In this document: piece after piece, positions 10,983-22,198 of the stretch
Numbering within the stretch: the stretch's first letter is position 1
Layout: every line of letters begins with the position of its first letter
Source of the DNA: Avena insularis
Lineage: Eukaryota > Streptophyta > Magnoliopsida > Poales > Poaceae
Assembly: GCA_023614405.1 (NCBI GenBank)
Contig: CM042692.1
Span: 120,831,503-120,895,502 of the forward strand
Direction: 5' to 3'
DNA: 64,000 nt
Made by a program: the position numbers and the translations under genes
Notes under the pieces: generated by a model
Seen by the model: the letters and a program-made list of their open reading frames with translations, nothing else
Told to the model about the DNA's origin: nothing
Databases searched by the model: none

Positions 10983-11340
10983 GGCTACAGGAAAACGGTT
11001 ATACACCGAAGGCTGAAATCTATGCCGACGGCAACCCTCAGCGTAATTGAAACTATGCCGACGTCTGAAAAGGAAACGCCGGGTAGCAAACCCTCGGCGT
11101 ATCTAGAGCTATGACAACGGCAACCTTCGGCGTATCTCATCCGTCAGCCTATCCCAGAGCTAAGCCGGCGGCTACCGTCGGTGTACATCATCCTTCGGCA
11201 TAGTTCCCTACCATGTGTCTCTAGTGCGCCCGCAGATGACAGCGCACAGACGGCGTTAGAGCTACGCTAACAGCTCTAACGGCAGGCCGTCGACTTAGCT
11301 CTAGTTTGACCTATGCCAACGGCCACCGTAGGCGTAGTTT
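10983..11340. repeat. Decayed CACTA-type terminus with subterminal repeats
   Basis: Starts with CTACAGGAAAACGG, similar to CACTA transposon ends but with the first bases altered. Degenerate copies of a short palindromic unit follow on both strands, of the kind TATGCCGACGGC...GTCGGCGTA (for example near 11020, 11053, 11090, 11113, 11165 and 11311). Dense short inverted units next to a terminus are typical of the transposase-binding subterminal zone of CACTA elements. No second terminus or target duplication was found, so the element is incomplete. Confidence 0.5.
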
Positions 11341-12318
11341 TTTATTTAATATGACTTAGTTATGTTTGTATTAGTTTTTTTGACGTTACTTTAACTTTCT
11401 GATCATATTAAGAGACAGTATAACCGCATGAGCTACGGCTGTGCACAGCGTTTTGACACTCCTAGCCGTCCGTTTCAATTGATCGGCCAGTTGTCAGCTT
11501 CTTTATGGTCTCTTGGGCCGCTGCTCTGCATGCTGACCTATGCCTGTTGTGGTTGATCGGGCCAGAAGTTCCATCTAGGCCAGACGTGGGCTACCAGTCT
11601 GGGCACTTGTTCGGCTGCCCACCTTCCGCCTTCTCTTTAACCGTTTGCGTGTTGGCGACACATGAGGCGGCGGCGGCGGCGGTCTCTTGCGTGTGAGCGA
11701 GTTCGGGCGGTGGTGGCTGTTAAGTTCCCCGTACGGACTGATCCATAGGTCTTGATTCCTCTCTCCCTTTTCCAGCTCCGGTAGCAGGCTGCCGTGGAAC
11801 TTAGGATTTGTTGGTGGCGACAAAGACGAAGAGGCGGCGTCGGAGGTGGTATGTTCCCCCGTCTGCCTTGTATAGCTCAGAGCGAGACCATGAAGGTGGA
11901 ATGTCAACGGCGCTCTTCCGAGAACAAGATAAGAGGACATTTTTTCCATATGCATGTGTCTCTAGCTATCTCACTACTTCTGCTTCCAGTGAGTTACCGT
12001 AATTTGTCCAATTATATGCAATTACTCTTAGATCCTCATAAATTTTGTGTTGGTTGGTCGGTAAAGTGCGAACGAATAAAGCACAAACGTATCACAAGTT
12101 AGAAAACAGAAAAAGAAAAAAGCAATATGATTAAACACTAAAAGTTTCATCATTTGAAGATTGTAATTTAGCTGCCACTTTGGCATTTTTCCTACATAGA
12201 AAGGAAATCTATTAATATATTCACGCAGCAATCTGATCAACGCGCCGAAGGTGTTGGTGCTCTCATAGGACCTGCTAGTCTCGATTGTAGACCGAGCCTT
12301 CTGTTTTTGGTAGATCCG
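11341..12318. other. Unassigned sequence
   Basis: Mixed composition. The stretch 11480-11950 is GC-rich with a CGG trinucleotide run near 11660-11685. The open frames at 11575-11955 (-) and 11794-12102 (+) overlap each other and show no motif. I see no gene I can support. Confidence 0.4.
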
Positions 12319-12800
12319 TGGGCACCTAGAAAAATAGAAAATGGACTTTTTATACGATAAAAATAAAAACTTTCTCCGATAACATTGTTCACCATTCGAA
12401 TATGCACATTTGTGCATAATATGGACATATTATCACAAACTATATGCCGCGATTTTGGCCATAACATTAGTCGTTCGACCTAAAACCCATATAGCTCATT
12501 TCTGAGAACACTTTTCTAAGATATTCGTAATATTCTAAGTTTGTTATTTTTTACTATGTCATATAAAACAAAGCAACGCGAAGGTTTTCCATTTTCCAGT
12601 TTCTCAAAGTACTTACGCCGATTTCAAAACATGGTCAAAACGGCGGGGTGACCGTCCTCGTCTAGGGATTGAGTTCTAAAAACTTTTAGTGGACCTCTGA
12701 TAAAATAACATATTGTGAATACAAAAATAATTTTTGCAAAAAAAATATGAGCAAACTATCATGTACTTGTAGTTCAAATGTGACTCACTCCATACCGATT
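12319..12800 (+). repeat. Unidentified direct repeat, copy 1
   Basis: Shares long blocks with 12958-13415 in the same order: CATTGTTCACCATTC, GTGCATAATATGGACA, TATTATCACAAACTAT, GATTTCTGAGAACA-like, ATGTCATATAAAA, GCGATTTCAAA.CATGGTCAAAAC, TCGTCTAGG and GTAGTTCAAATGTGAC. It is non-coding. The spacing to the second copy is about 620-640 bp. I cannot assign it to a known transposon family. Confidence 0.6.
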
Positions 12801-12957
12801 CAGCAGAAATTTGTCTTTTTCACCAGGGGTGGATGAAAAGGTTTAAAATACCCCAGTTGGAACATTGTCCATAAAACGTGGTCTAATATTTATCAAAAAT
12901 GGGACGGTTGCATTTTAAAACTTTTATTTCGTGATTTTTTCACCAAACACCCCGTTT

Positions 12958-13415
12958 TTGGCACTCGGAAAATGTCTTTTTTGTGCGATGTAAATAATTT
13001 TTTCTCCAGCACCATTGTTCACCATTCCAAGATACACATATGTGCATAATATGGACACATTATCACAAACTATCGCGATTTTGTCCGTAACATTGGTCGA
13101 TTGTTTGGACTGAAGGTCATGAAACTTCATACATGATTGCTGATTTCTGAGAACAATTTCCCAAAATATTTGCAATATTCCAAATTTGTTATTTTTCCAC
13201 ATACTATGTCATATAAAATTACGCAACACGAAGATTTTCGACGTTTTCGATTTCTTTGAACTATATACGGCGATTTCAAAGCATGGTCAAAACAACAGGG
13301 GTGACCGTTCTCGTCTAGGGTTTGAGTCCTGCAAAACTTTCAGCAGATCTCTGATGAAACAACACATTGTGAACCTAAAATTGTAGTTCAAATGTGACCC
13401 ACTTCCTGGCGATTT
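12958..13415 (+). repeat. Unidentified direct repeat, copy 2
   Basis: Second copy of the unit at 12319-12800, visibly diverged but collinear. The intervening 12801-12957 is unique. Confidence 0.6.
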
Positions 13416-13779
13416 GGTGGTAAAATGGTCTAAACCTACAGGGTAACCGGAGTGAATCTTATGGTAAAATGGTCTAAACCTTGGTTTTGTATGTAGGTAT
13501 GGCCTAAACAAGCATAAATAAAGAAAAAAAATCCATTAGTCAATCGTCGTTGTATATCGGTCAAAGGAGTAGATCTACGAGCCCTTGGTCTAGGGTTTCG
13601 GTGGAAACTCGCTTAGAGGCAACCAAAGTGAATCTTGTGGTAAAAATGGGACTAAAAAATAAAAATGAAGATAAAAATATTGTGGAAAGTTGAAATATCC
13701 AAAACCCACACCTCGGGTAAAAACTATGTCGCACATGCAGTTATTTTGTCCACGCTTCGAGTTGAATTGGGAGTTGAAA

Positions 13780-13935
13780 ATGGGAAGTCAACATTTTGTG
13801 GAAAAAATTGAAAACTTACTTCGGTAACATTGCTTCCATCCCAATCCCAAGACACATACGTGTGCGAAGGTTTCCCATTTATCTGATTTTTTTGAATTTT
13901 CTACGACTGGGTCAAACTATGGTCAAAGTCCTAGC
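13780..13935 (+). repeat. Unidentified direct repeat, partial copy 3
   Basis: Resembles the first and last thirds of the unit joined together: AACTTACTTCGGTAACATTG, CGAAGGTTTCCCATTT, and GTCAAACTATGGTCAAAG. The middle appears to have been deleted. Confidence 0.4.
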
Positions 13936-14188
13936 GAAGGAACACAAATCAGGCCAATCAGAAGACAAGAAACAGCTACCCATGGATCACCCATCGGAAC
14001 TGATTGTAGCCATCCATTCCTACAGATCAAATTGTCCAACTCTCTCCTATCATTTCCTCTCTCTCCTTCTCCACCCCTCTCTCTCCCAACCACCCACCAA
14101 CTCACGTCCTTGCCCTGCTCAGGTCCCGCAAGAGCCCCCGCTCCTGCCCTGCTCACATCTCGCGCGCCCCCGACCAGCTCACCACGTG
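13936..14188. other. CT-rich sequence flanking the CACTA insertion
   Basis: Pyrimidine-rich, GC-rich sequence resembling a gene leader. It continues at 33926-34019 beyond the CACTA element. No reading frame is convincing. Confidence 0.4.
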
Positions 14189-14191
14189 TCC

Positions 14192-14213
14192 CACTACTAG
14201 AGAAAGGCTTATG
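14192..14213 (+). repeat. CACTA terminal inverted repeat, left
   Basis: Pairs with 33901-33922 in inverted orientation, 19 of 22 bases identical, and is preceded by the TCC target duplication at 14189-14191. Confidence 0.9.
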
Positions 14214-14600
14214 GATAGATTTATTATCAGTGGAACATTTTTTGAATATGCTCCACTGATAATTATCAGTGACGCATTTAAAAATATGCTCCACTAATAT
14301 TTTGCTTAACCAATGGCGCACATCGACAAAATGCGCCACTGATAATGTGGGCCCGGCACCCTGAAAGGTTGTGGACCAAATATCCATGGCGCATATGACC
14401 AAATGTGCCGTTGATATATCCACTCCAATGGCGCATATTCCACAAAATGCGCCATTGATAATTTGTGGACCCCACCTGGATCCCACCACTCAGAAAGGTG
14501 GCAGGATTATCAATGGCGCATATTAGAGATGCCCCACTGACATTTTGTTTTTCAATGGCGCATGTTGAAAAATATGCGCCACCGATAAATTCATGTGTAT
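14214..14600. repeat. CACTA subterminal repeats, left
   Basis: At least ten copies in both orientations of a unit of the form TCAATGGCGCATATT...AATATGCGCCACTGATAA, for example near 14225, 14263, 14310, 14385, 14428, 14510 and 14553. These are the probable transposase-binding sites of the element. Confidence 0.8.
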
Positions 14601-14619
14601 GGATATATATTGAAGTTCA

Positions 14620-14985
14620 TGTGACTAATATTTTTTAAATATAGATTTTTTCCACTAATATTTTTTAAATATAGATTTATTTAAAATAAATGGACTTGCA
14701 AATGGATGTCCTTGTTTTAAATAGATTTGGGACTGTCAAACATAATTACTATTTGTTACAAAATATACTAGATAGCATTAAAAAAATATTAATGAAAGGT
14801 ATTAAAATATTAAAAAAATATTAATGACAAGTATTTTGGAACATATTAAAAAAATATTAATGTTAAACTTAATTACTTCCACAAATATTTTGGAACATAT
14901 TAAAAAATATTAATATTAAACTTAATTAGTTTCACAAGTATTTTGAAACATATTTTGTAAAATATTAAAAAAATAAAACAAATAA
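14620..14985. repeat. AT-rich degenerate tandem repeats inside CACTA
   Basis: Repeats of the type ATATTAAAAAAATATTAATG and AAGTATTTTGGAACATATTA, with a period near 60-70 bp from about 14770, plus a shorter duplicated block (ACTAATATTTTTTAAATATAG) near 14625-14665. Non-coding. Confidence 0.6.
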
Positions 14986-14990
14986 ATTAT

Positions 14991-15060
14991 GGGAGAGCCA
15001 GGAATCAAACCTGGCTGCTCTAGCAACAGCAGATGCAACACAACATCGACCACTACGGTA
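14991..15060 (-). ncRNA. Degenerate tRNA-like (SINE-head-like) sequence
   Basis: On the minus strand there is a perfect T-arm shape: stem CCAGG, loop TTTGATT, stem CCTGG. CTCTCCCA follows, like the 3' half of an acceptor stem. Upstream, GTAGTGGTC resembles an A box at roughly tRNA spacing. I cannot fold a convincing 5' acceptor strand or anticodon arm, so it is more likely a tRNA-derived repeat or decayed tRNA than a functional tRNA gene. Confidence 0.35.
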
Positions 15061-15169
15061 AGCTTGTGTAGTTGACATAAATGAGGGCAGCTTGGTTTTT
15101 GACTAAGTGCAGAAATATCCATGCAGAAATATCGTGTCGGCCTCCCTTCTTCCCCTAATTTCACACATA

Positions 15170-15800
15170 GAATGAGCGACAAACCACAAACCCTAGCCGT
15201 TTGCCTTGCTCCGCTGCCGCTCGTCTCTCGCCTCGCTATGCCCGCCTCTCGCCTCGCTCGGCCACCGCTCGCCTCGCTCCACCGCCACCCCCAGCCCCAT
15301 AGCTCGACGCTGCAGCCCCTCCACCGTGTCCCCAGTCAAATCCCCTCGCCGACGCTGCCTCCAATGCCAATCGTGTGCAAATCCTAGAGGCCCCGGCGTC
15401 CGCGACGAACCCTAGCGCCACCGCTCCCGCTCGTGCGGCACCGATCGCCCGGCAATCACAGCGGCGTGGTAGGCTTGTTCGCAGCGCGACGCATATCATT
15501 CCGGTCGATCTCGCCTGCCCGCGTCACTAGCATGGCTGGGGCGAAGATGCGAGCCACGGAGGGCCTTCGCCCGCCTCACGCAGCACGGAGATGGTGGCCA
15601 GGGGAGTGCAGCTGGTGTGCTGGTGCACCCTGGGCACAGGCACAACTCCACATCGCTGCCGGCGACCTCGACAATGATGTGAAGGTGAGGACCCCCTGTT
15701 TCAGTTTTCTACTGGTTCAAGAATTAGTTCGCTGTGGACAGGCCAAAGTCTGGAATTCTGATTTCGGATTTCCTCTGCTAAGATCTCAAAATCTGTAGAG
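15170..15800 (+). pseudogene. Possible captured host-gene fragment (5' part)
   Basis: GC-rich block inside an otherwise AT-rich CACTA element. It begins with a leader-like CACAAACCCTAGCCG and a CT-rich stretch typical of plant 5' UTR/first exon, then reaches GATGTGAAG followed by GTGAGG at about 15682, a credible exon-intron donor. Several overlapping frames are open (15121-15387, 15433-15798) but none carries a motif I recognise. CACTA elements often capture host exons; that reading is inference. Confidence 0.4.
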
Positions 15801-15961
15801 AATTTTAGTTGGGTGCAGTATTTTAGCTTGAGAAGTTGGTGGCTGTTTGTGATCTTGATTTTATGAATCGATGATGACCGTCTACATGTTTTCTGAGCTA
15901 CAACTCCATACAGCCTTATCTGTCAGCTAGTTAGTTTCTTTACATAGGTATACTTGTATAT

Positions 15962-16251
15962 GCTGACATGCGAGTCTGTTATTCACCCTGCATATAAATA
16001 ATAATTCACAACTTGTGCTTATGTTTGCTTCCTCTGTTGAATGGGTTGAGAAGAATCCGCCTTGTTCTAGATAACCTGCATTCGGGTTGTCCTCATGTTT
16101 TATTATATAGTATTACTCTAACTAGTGGGTTTTGTAAATGAATAAAAAGAATTATACATTACGAAGAGAGAGAGAGAGAGACTTTTTTCTTTACTTCGGA
16201 AGGTCGTATAGTTCATTGCTATTTTCCTATTTTATTTACATGGTTGTATAT
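15962..16251 (+). repeat. Internal CACTA duplication, left copy
   Basis: Collinear with 32892-33178: AATTCACA.CTTGTGCT, CCTCTGTT, TTTAGGTTGTCCT-like, TATATGAATAAAA-like, TTATACATTA and ATTTTCTTATTTTATTTACA-like blocks occur in the same order. Similarity looks about 75 percent by eye. The two copies now flank the retrotransposon array. Confidence 0.65.
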
Positions 16252-16256
16252 GCTGA

Positions 16257-19200
16257 TGTCAACACCCGGATTTTTAATCCCAGATACCCGTTATGCCATA
16301 CCTCGCAATCTCAGGATTACCATTTTTGCGAGACATAACGGATTGGATATCACAGTACATCATCCATTACAAACTATACATAAGGTCTTACACAAATAAA
16401 GATCTCATGATCCAGTCTTTAATACCACAAGCAACGGAAATAAAAGATAAGCATAGCGGTGGGGTCCATCTTCAGGGGCACAGGCAATGCTGACGAAGGT
16501 AGATAGTCCTAGTTATCATAGCCGTCCTGATGGCCATCCTCTTGATAGTTTCCTTCATAATCTGGCCATGAGAATAGCCAGGGACAAAAGCCATGAGTAC
16601 TCTTTAAGTACTCGTAAACTACTATTAACAGGTACTATAGTTCTAAGTTAAAGTGCTAAATCTAAGTTTAACTATAAAGTTAAGTTTGAAACCTAAGCTC
16701 AGTTCTGAAGCAAAGAAAGATAAACTAAAGTTCTAAAATCACTTAAGTTGGAAAGCTATTGTCATAAACACAACCCTGTTGTGGTCAAGTCAAGATTCAT
16801 CATTCTTTCATAAGTCATTTTGAAAACATCTGACAACGAAACAGTATGGCCATTCCAACTGTCCATAATGGGCGTTATTAGAATAGTTTGACACTTTCTG
16901 CGGAGGTGGTACACTTTCACCACAAGATTCGATACATCTCTGAGGATAACCTGAATCATCATACTTAGTATGCAGATAATCAAACATAACCTTCCCTTTA
17001 CACACCCTAGTATAAGCACCTCTCCTATGAGCATGGCCTCCCAACCATGACCATCAGTCATCTTGGGCACTGCATAGGTGGACATCATGAGAGGTAGCCT
17101 CAGCTCAAACCTCTCCCACGAGGGAACTAATACTAATGCATATAAATTTCTAGCTAAGCCTTACCCAATTCAGGTAGTGTGGTTGTACGGTAAATTTGGA
17201 ATGGTATCGCATCCGAATCCAACCATCAGTTTTATAAAAGGGTTAAGGCTCAGGCCTCATCATTTTCGTCATCATAAACCATTTGTGTTTCTCAACACAT
17301 GTCAAAACATTTCAATAGAATGACTCATCATTCCAAGGTTTACACAATTCATTTTCACCAAGTGTTCCCATGTAAAGTGACTCAAGTTTTTGATCTACTC
17401 TAAACTACTAAGTTAAGAGTGTTCACTAAGGTGAAAGTGATGGGTTCAATCTCATGCCATAGAATGACATCTAAAGGTTTCTAAATAGGTCAAGTTTTAT
17501 ACTCTTTATGCTACCTTCAAAACAAGTAAAGAACTTGGTGTAAACTAAGGGAGGTAAAACTTGTAAACAAAGACTTGAGGTACTAATAGTCAAAGGGGTA
17601 TGATCAAAGCATGCCTAAGGCATCTTTGCTAAACCATCTAGTTTGATCCTAGCTTGCTAAGTACTAAACTTGCAAGGGTTAGCTTGCATTGTTAATGGTG
17701 GCTTGCCTTGGTTGGTGCAGTGGTTGAAGTTTTCTTCTTCTTCTTCTTGGTAGAACTCCTCCTCCTCGTAGACTTGGTTGGCACTATCGTCTATAAATAC
17801 ATACGGAGTACACAATCACCAAACAATACTTAACTAGTCTAATTAGCATTCTAAAACAGACATTTGATGATCTATTATCATCACAAGCATCACAAGTTTA
17901 ATTCACTAGTTTCATTCTTTTTAAATTAGAAAAGTAATTTCTACTCATTAAAAAAATTAACTAAAATTTAATATTCACCACTTAAAATATGGGATCATGT
18001 GTACACATGTCATCACCACATATTCTAACATGTGGGAATGAGATTTAAAGGTTGGATCAATATTACTTTGGTTTAAGTTTATTATTTAATGATTTAAAGT
18101 GACTAGAAATGCCTATATAGCATTATTTTGGTACTAGTCCAAAGTCACTGCATGTAAACTTGTATATTATTACATATTTAGATAGATATGATGAATTGTG
18201 ATTTTCGAGAGTTGGAATCAACTCAAAAGCTAACTTGGTTGATTTTATAAAAATGTTGCAAGGTACAAATGCTTCTGTTTTGTTATTTTTATTAGGAGAG
18301 ATCTATAACTCTAATTGAATTAAATCCAACGGGCTTGGATAGATCATTTCAATACCTTTCAGGCAAAATTGGTTTCATGCAATTTGGATTTGTAAAACTC
18401 CCATAATTGAATTTTAAATTAGTGGACAGAAACTAGATTCAACTTAAAAAGAAAAAACCAATTTTGAACGGTTGGGCTAGCGCGGGAAAGAACATGGGCC
18501 GGCCCAGTGGCGCTCCGCGGCGCAGGGCTCAGCTGACAGGGGGGTCCCGCTTGTCAGTGGCTCTTAACACGTGAAACGGTACGCGCGCTGTGGGTCATAG
18601 GATTAGAAGTGGGATCTACGGCTGAGGGTTGTCGTCGACGACGAACAGGTCGCCGGCGAGAGTTTGCCCTAGCGGCTCGGTGGGGGTCTACCGGGGACAT
18701 ACCAGGGCTCCAGCGAGGTAGGTGAGGCGGGCAAACAAGCTGGAAGACGACGGTGAGGCGAGGCGCGGTTGCGGCGGAGCTTGGGGTGCCCTAAATCGCA
18801 GGCGCCCTTCTCCTCCTGCCGCGGCGGCTCCTGGTCCAATTCCGGCGAGGCAGAGCTCGAGCAGCGTCGGCTAGAGGGGGGAAAGGTGGGGAGTGAGTGG
18901 GTGTGGATAAATGATGCTGGGGAGGCCGACTTATATAGGCCCGACGGTGAGACCGAACGGTGTGGGCAGGCGACTCGAGGCGGCCTGAGGCTAGCAGGCG
19001 TGGCTCGAGGTAAGGCGGTGGCTGTCTCTGGCGGTCCGAGGCTTAAAGGCGCGGCAAGGCGGGCTTTGTGCTGGTCGGGAGAGTCACGCGCTCTGGGCGG
19101 CAGAGGCGGCGGGTTCGACGACAAGCGGTGGCTGGGGTGAGTTGGGCGGCTAGCGGGGGTGTCTGGGGTATTCCCTAGGTCATGGCGGAGCGGTAGGCGC

Positions 19201-20187
19201 GGGCTTCGGCCAAGGGGCGGTTTGTGCACGCGGGGACAGGGCGTGCTCTGCGGGCAGCGTCGGCATGGTCGACTAGCTCTGGGCGCGGAGGTTCCTGACT
19301 GTTCTGCTCTCTGTCTCTGGGCTTGGGCTGGTTGGACGGTGGCGGTGGACCACTGGCTAGCTTGTAGACATGGCGAGAGAGGGGGAAGCGGTCTGCTGCT
19401 GCGAGTGCCTGGTCGGCCGGCGAGGGGTGGCTCGGCATGGCCTTGCAGTGCAGCTAGGAGGTAGAGGAGGTGTTGGTGTTGGTCTGGTTAGGCTTGAAGG
19501 AGACAAGGGTGATCAAAGCACTTCAAATTGCTAGACAAGATCAAGCCCAAAACAGTAATAGTTAGGCCACTTTGATCTTGTCCACAAGGTGTTTGATAGA
19601 ATGGCCGAAAGAGAAAAACTTTTGAATTTTGGTTTCAAAATTTTTGGGTGTTCTCCACTAGTGCTAGGTAGCCTCTGGTTGCAAGGGTTTTGAAAGTGGA
19701 GCTCAAATAGATGGTTTTTGAACTAGGGGTGATCTATGCATATGCATTTGATTCAATTTTCACATGCCATTTAAAATAAGAAAAAGAATGTTTTTAGCAG
19801 ATCAAAAGGTGGGCCTTGGTACCTCATTATGTGTACTAGCAAGGGGTGCAAAGATCATGAATTGTTTCTGTTAAGAAATGAGTGCTAGGAACACTCAAAG
19901 TAGTGTAGTGGATTAAAATGGCCAAAATGACCATTCTTCCTTTTTAATTGTTTTTGATTTGGTTTTCTTTGGGAAAAGTTTGGGAATGATGTAGATGATG
20001 TTTATTTCACCTAAGAAACATTTTACAAGCAATGGATCATAGAACCATGGCAATTCAAATTAAATTCCTAAGTTAAAATGCACATACACATGAATGCTTT
20101 CATTTTTAATTTGGAAAAGTTTTTGTTAACCCTATTTTTGATGATTTGGATCTTGATAAGCTTGGATTAAAGTTTTGGGATGTTACA
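16257..20187 (-). repeat. Tekay-type LTR, left (3') copy
   Basis: 3931 bp, TGTCAACACCCGG... to ...GGGATGTTACA on plus. In element sense it starts TGTAACATCCC and ends GTGTTGACA. It is followed in the element interior by the polypurine tract at 20188-20201. Open frames within it (for example 18669-19229 on minus) lie in a GC-rich leader zone and are not credible genes. Confidence 0.9.
18931..18938 (-). promoter_or_regulatory. TATA box of Tekay-type LTR (left copy)
   Basis: CTATATAA on minus, about 1.25 kb into the LTR in element sense. The same box occurs at 28679-28686 in the next LTR. Confidence 0.6.
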
Positions 20188-20201
20188 AACCTTCCCCCCT
20201 T
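20188..20201 (-). other. Polypurine tract of Tekay array unit 1
   Basis: AAGGGGGGAAGGTT on minus, immediately before the LTR. It is the primer for plus-strand DNA synthesis in this class. An identical tract is at 29947-29960 for unit 2. Confidence 0.85.
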
Positions 20202-20235
20202 AAACAAAATCTCGCCCCAAGATTTACAAAGAAAA

Positions 20236-20523
20236 CTAGGAACTAAAGAGATCTGGGAACTCTGTCTTGATGTAGTGTTCTCGCTCCCAAGTGGCTTCCT
20301 CCTCGGTATGGTTGCTCCACTGAATCTTGAGAAACTTGATGCTCCTGGTCATGGTGGTTCTATAGGCTTCTTCTAAGATACGGATGGGTACTTCCCGATA
20401 GGTCAGGTCATTGTTGATTTCCACAGCTCTGTGATCGATGTTCTTGAAAACTTCAGTCTTCTCAGGCACTTCCAAGCATTTGAGAAGTAACAAGATATGG
20501 AACACATTGTGGATGGCTGACAT
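20236..20523 (-). pseudogene. Integrase tail and chromodomain, unit 1
   Basis: A 95-codon open stretch. It starts [13 protein letters not shown] and includes the chromodomain-like segment [20 protein letters not shown] followed by [14 protein letters not shown] at the end. The chromodomain is thought to steer chromovirus integration to particular chromatin. It is separated from the integrase core by a stop near 20608, so it is a fragment of a broken polyprotein. Near-identical copies are at 29995-30282 and, more diverged, 53335-53622. Confidence 0.85.
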
Positions 20524-20607
20524 CTCTTCAGGCAGTTCCAGCTGATACGATACTTCTTCTCGACGGTTCAGAATTTTGAAAGGTCCGATATATCTGGGGG
20601 CTAACTT

Positions 20608-21546
20608 TCACTTCAGACTAAAGCGTTGAGTTCCCTTTAATGGTGAAACCTTGAGATATACAAAATCTCCAACATTGAAAGTCAGGTCTCTTCTTCTCTT
20701 GTCAGCATAACTCTTCTGTCTGGATTGGGCGGTCTTGAGGTGCTCACGGACTTTGTGAACTTTCTCTTCTGCTTCTTGGAGAATGTCGGGTCCAAAGATC
20801 CGACTCTCTCCTACTTGCGACCAATTCAAAGGGGTACGACACTTTCTTCCGTATAGGAATTCAAATGGTGCCATCTGTAAACGAGCTTGATAACTATTGT
20901 TATATGAGAATTCTGCGAAAGGCAGGCAGTCTTCCCATTTTGATCCATATTCCAACACACAAGCTCTAAGCATATCCTCTAGGATCTGGTTGACTCTCTC
21001 AGTCCGTCCATCTGTTTGCGGGTGATATGCTGTGCTGAAGTTCAACTTGGTTCCTAATCCTTCTTGGACTTTCTGCCAAAATCTTGAGGTAAACTGGGTT
21101 CCTCGATCTGATATGATGGTCTTGGGGGTTCCATGCAGACTAACAATCCTAGCAATGTATAGCTCTGCTAACTTTGCACTCTGGTAAGTTGTTTTGACAG
21201 GTATAAAGTGGGCTACCTTGGACAGTCTATCAACTATGACCCAGATTGAGTCATTTCCCCTACTAGAAGAAGGTAAACCGGTGATGAAGTCCATTCCGAC
21301 AGAATTCCATTTCCATTCCGGAATCTGCAATGGTTGCAATAGTCCTGCAGGTCTCTGATGCTCTGCTTTGACTCTTTGACAGATGTCACACTTGGCGATG
21401 TAGCTTCCGATTTCGCTCTTCATCTTGTGCCACCAAAATTGCTCTTTCAAATCCTGATACATCTTTGTTCCTCTGGGGTGGATAGAATAAAGAGTATCAT
21501 GAGCTTCCTTCATGATAACTTCCTTCAGGTCCGAATCTGCTGGCAC
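20608..21546 (-). pseudogene. Integrase of Tekay array unit 1
   Basis: A 312-codon open stretch covering nearly all of integrase, the enzyme that inserts element cDNA into the chromosome. The zinc-binding HHCC module is intact (His16, His23, Cys53, Cys56 of this stretch). The catalytic DD35E triad is complete (Asp86 in GMDFITG, Asp147 in ISDRGTQF, Glu183 in RTERVNQ, with exactly 35 residues between the last two). The C-terminal domain has RRRDLTFNVGDFVYLKVSP. It is cut from RNase H by a frameshift near 21600 and from the chromodomain by a stop at about 20608, so it is not functional in place. Confidence 0.85.
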
Positions 21547-22190
21547 ACCGATACGTCCTTTGTACCACAGTACTCCTTCTTTTCTTGGTGAATCCGGTAC
21601 CTTTCTGTATGTCTACGACGTTTGATTCCGTCGATACTTTCATTCCCCTTCTGGTCTTCCTTGATTTGGCTAATCAAAGTGGGTTGAAGTTCAATGCTAG
21701 CCAAGAATCCTTTGCTAACTAATTCAGTCCTGAACTGCTCCAACTCTTTGTACAAACTTGGTTGCTTCTCCTTGATCATGGTGTTTAGCCTACACGGCAA
21801 TCTGCTAAGAGCATCCGCTACCACGTTGGCTTTGCCGGGGTGATAGTGAATGTCAAGGTCATAGTCCTTGATTAACTCTATCCATCTCCTTTGCCTCATA
21901 TTCAGCTCCTTCTGAGTGAAAATAAACTTTAAGCTCTTGTGATCTGAGTAAATCTCACAGCGATTACCCATCAGATAATGACGCCATGTCTTCAATGCTA
22001 GAACCACAACTGCTAGCTCAAGATCATGGGTCGGATAGTTCTGCTCATGCTGCTTCAGTTGTCGAGACAGATACGCGATGACTTTGCCTTCTTGCATCAA
22101 TACACATCCTAGACCAATCTTGGATGCGTCACAATACACATCAAACGGCTTCTTGATGTCTGGCATGACCAATATTGGGGCTGATATCAA
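21525..22190 (-). pseudogene. RNase H of Tekay array unit 1
   Basis: RNase H domain that removes RNA from RNA-DNA hybrids during reverse transcription. [13 protein letters not shown] gives the first acidic residue, THDLELAVV the Glu and [12 protein letters not shown] the next Asp. [20 protein letters not shown] and the [13 protein letters not shown] phrase follow. It is frameshifted at both ends: an indel near 22205 separates it from RT, and near 21600 the frame leaves that of integrase. Confidence 0.85.
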
Positions 22191-22198
22191 TCTCTTCT

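Noticed and set aside
11575..11955. 126-codon minus-strand frame
   Set aside because: Overlaps a CGG-repeat stretch, coded Pro/Arg runs, no motif or neighbouring gene signal.
16158..16183. GA microsatellite
   Set aside because: Short simple repeat in the CACTA interior; no functional inference possible.
18669..19229. 186-codon minus-strand frame in the Tekay LTR (also 28624-28989)
   Set aside because: Low-complexity Pro/Arg/Ser-rich translation of a GC-rich LTR leader; altered by indels between LTR copies, no domain.
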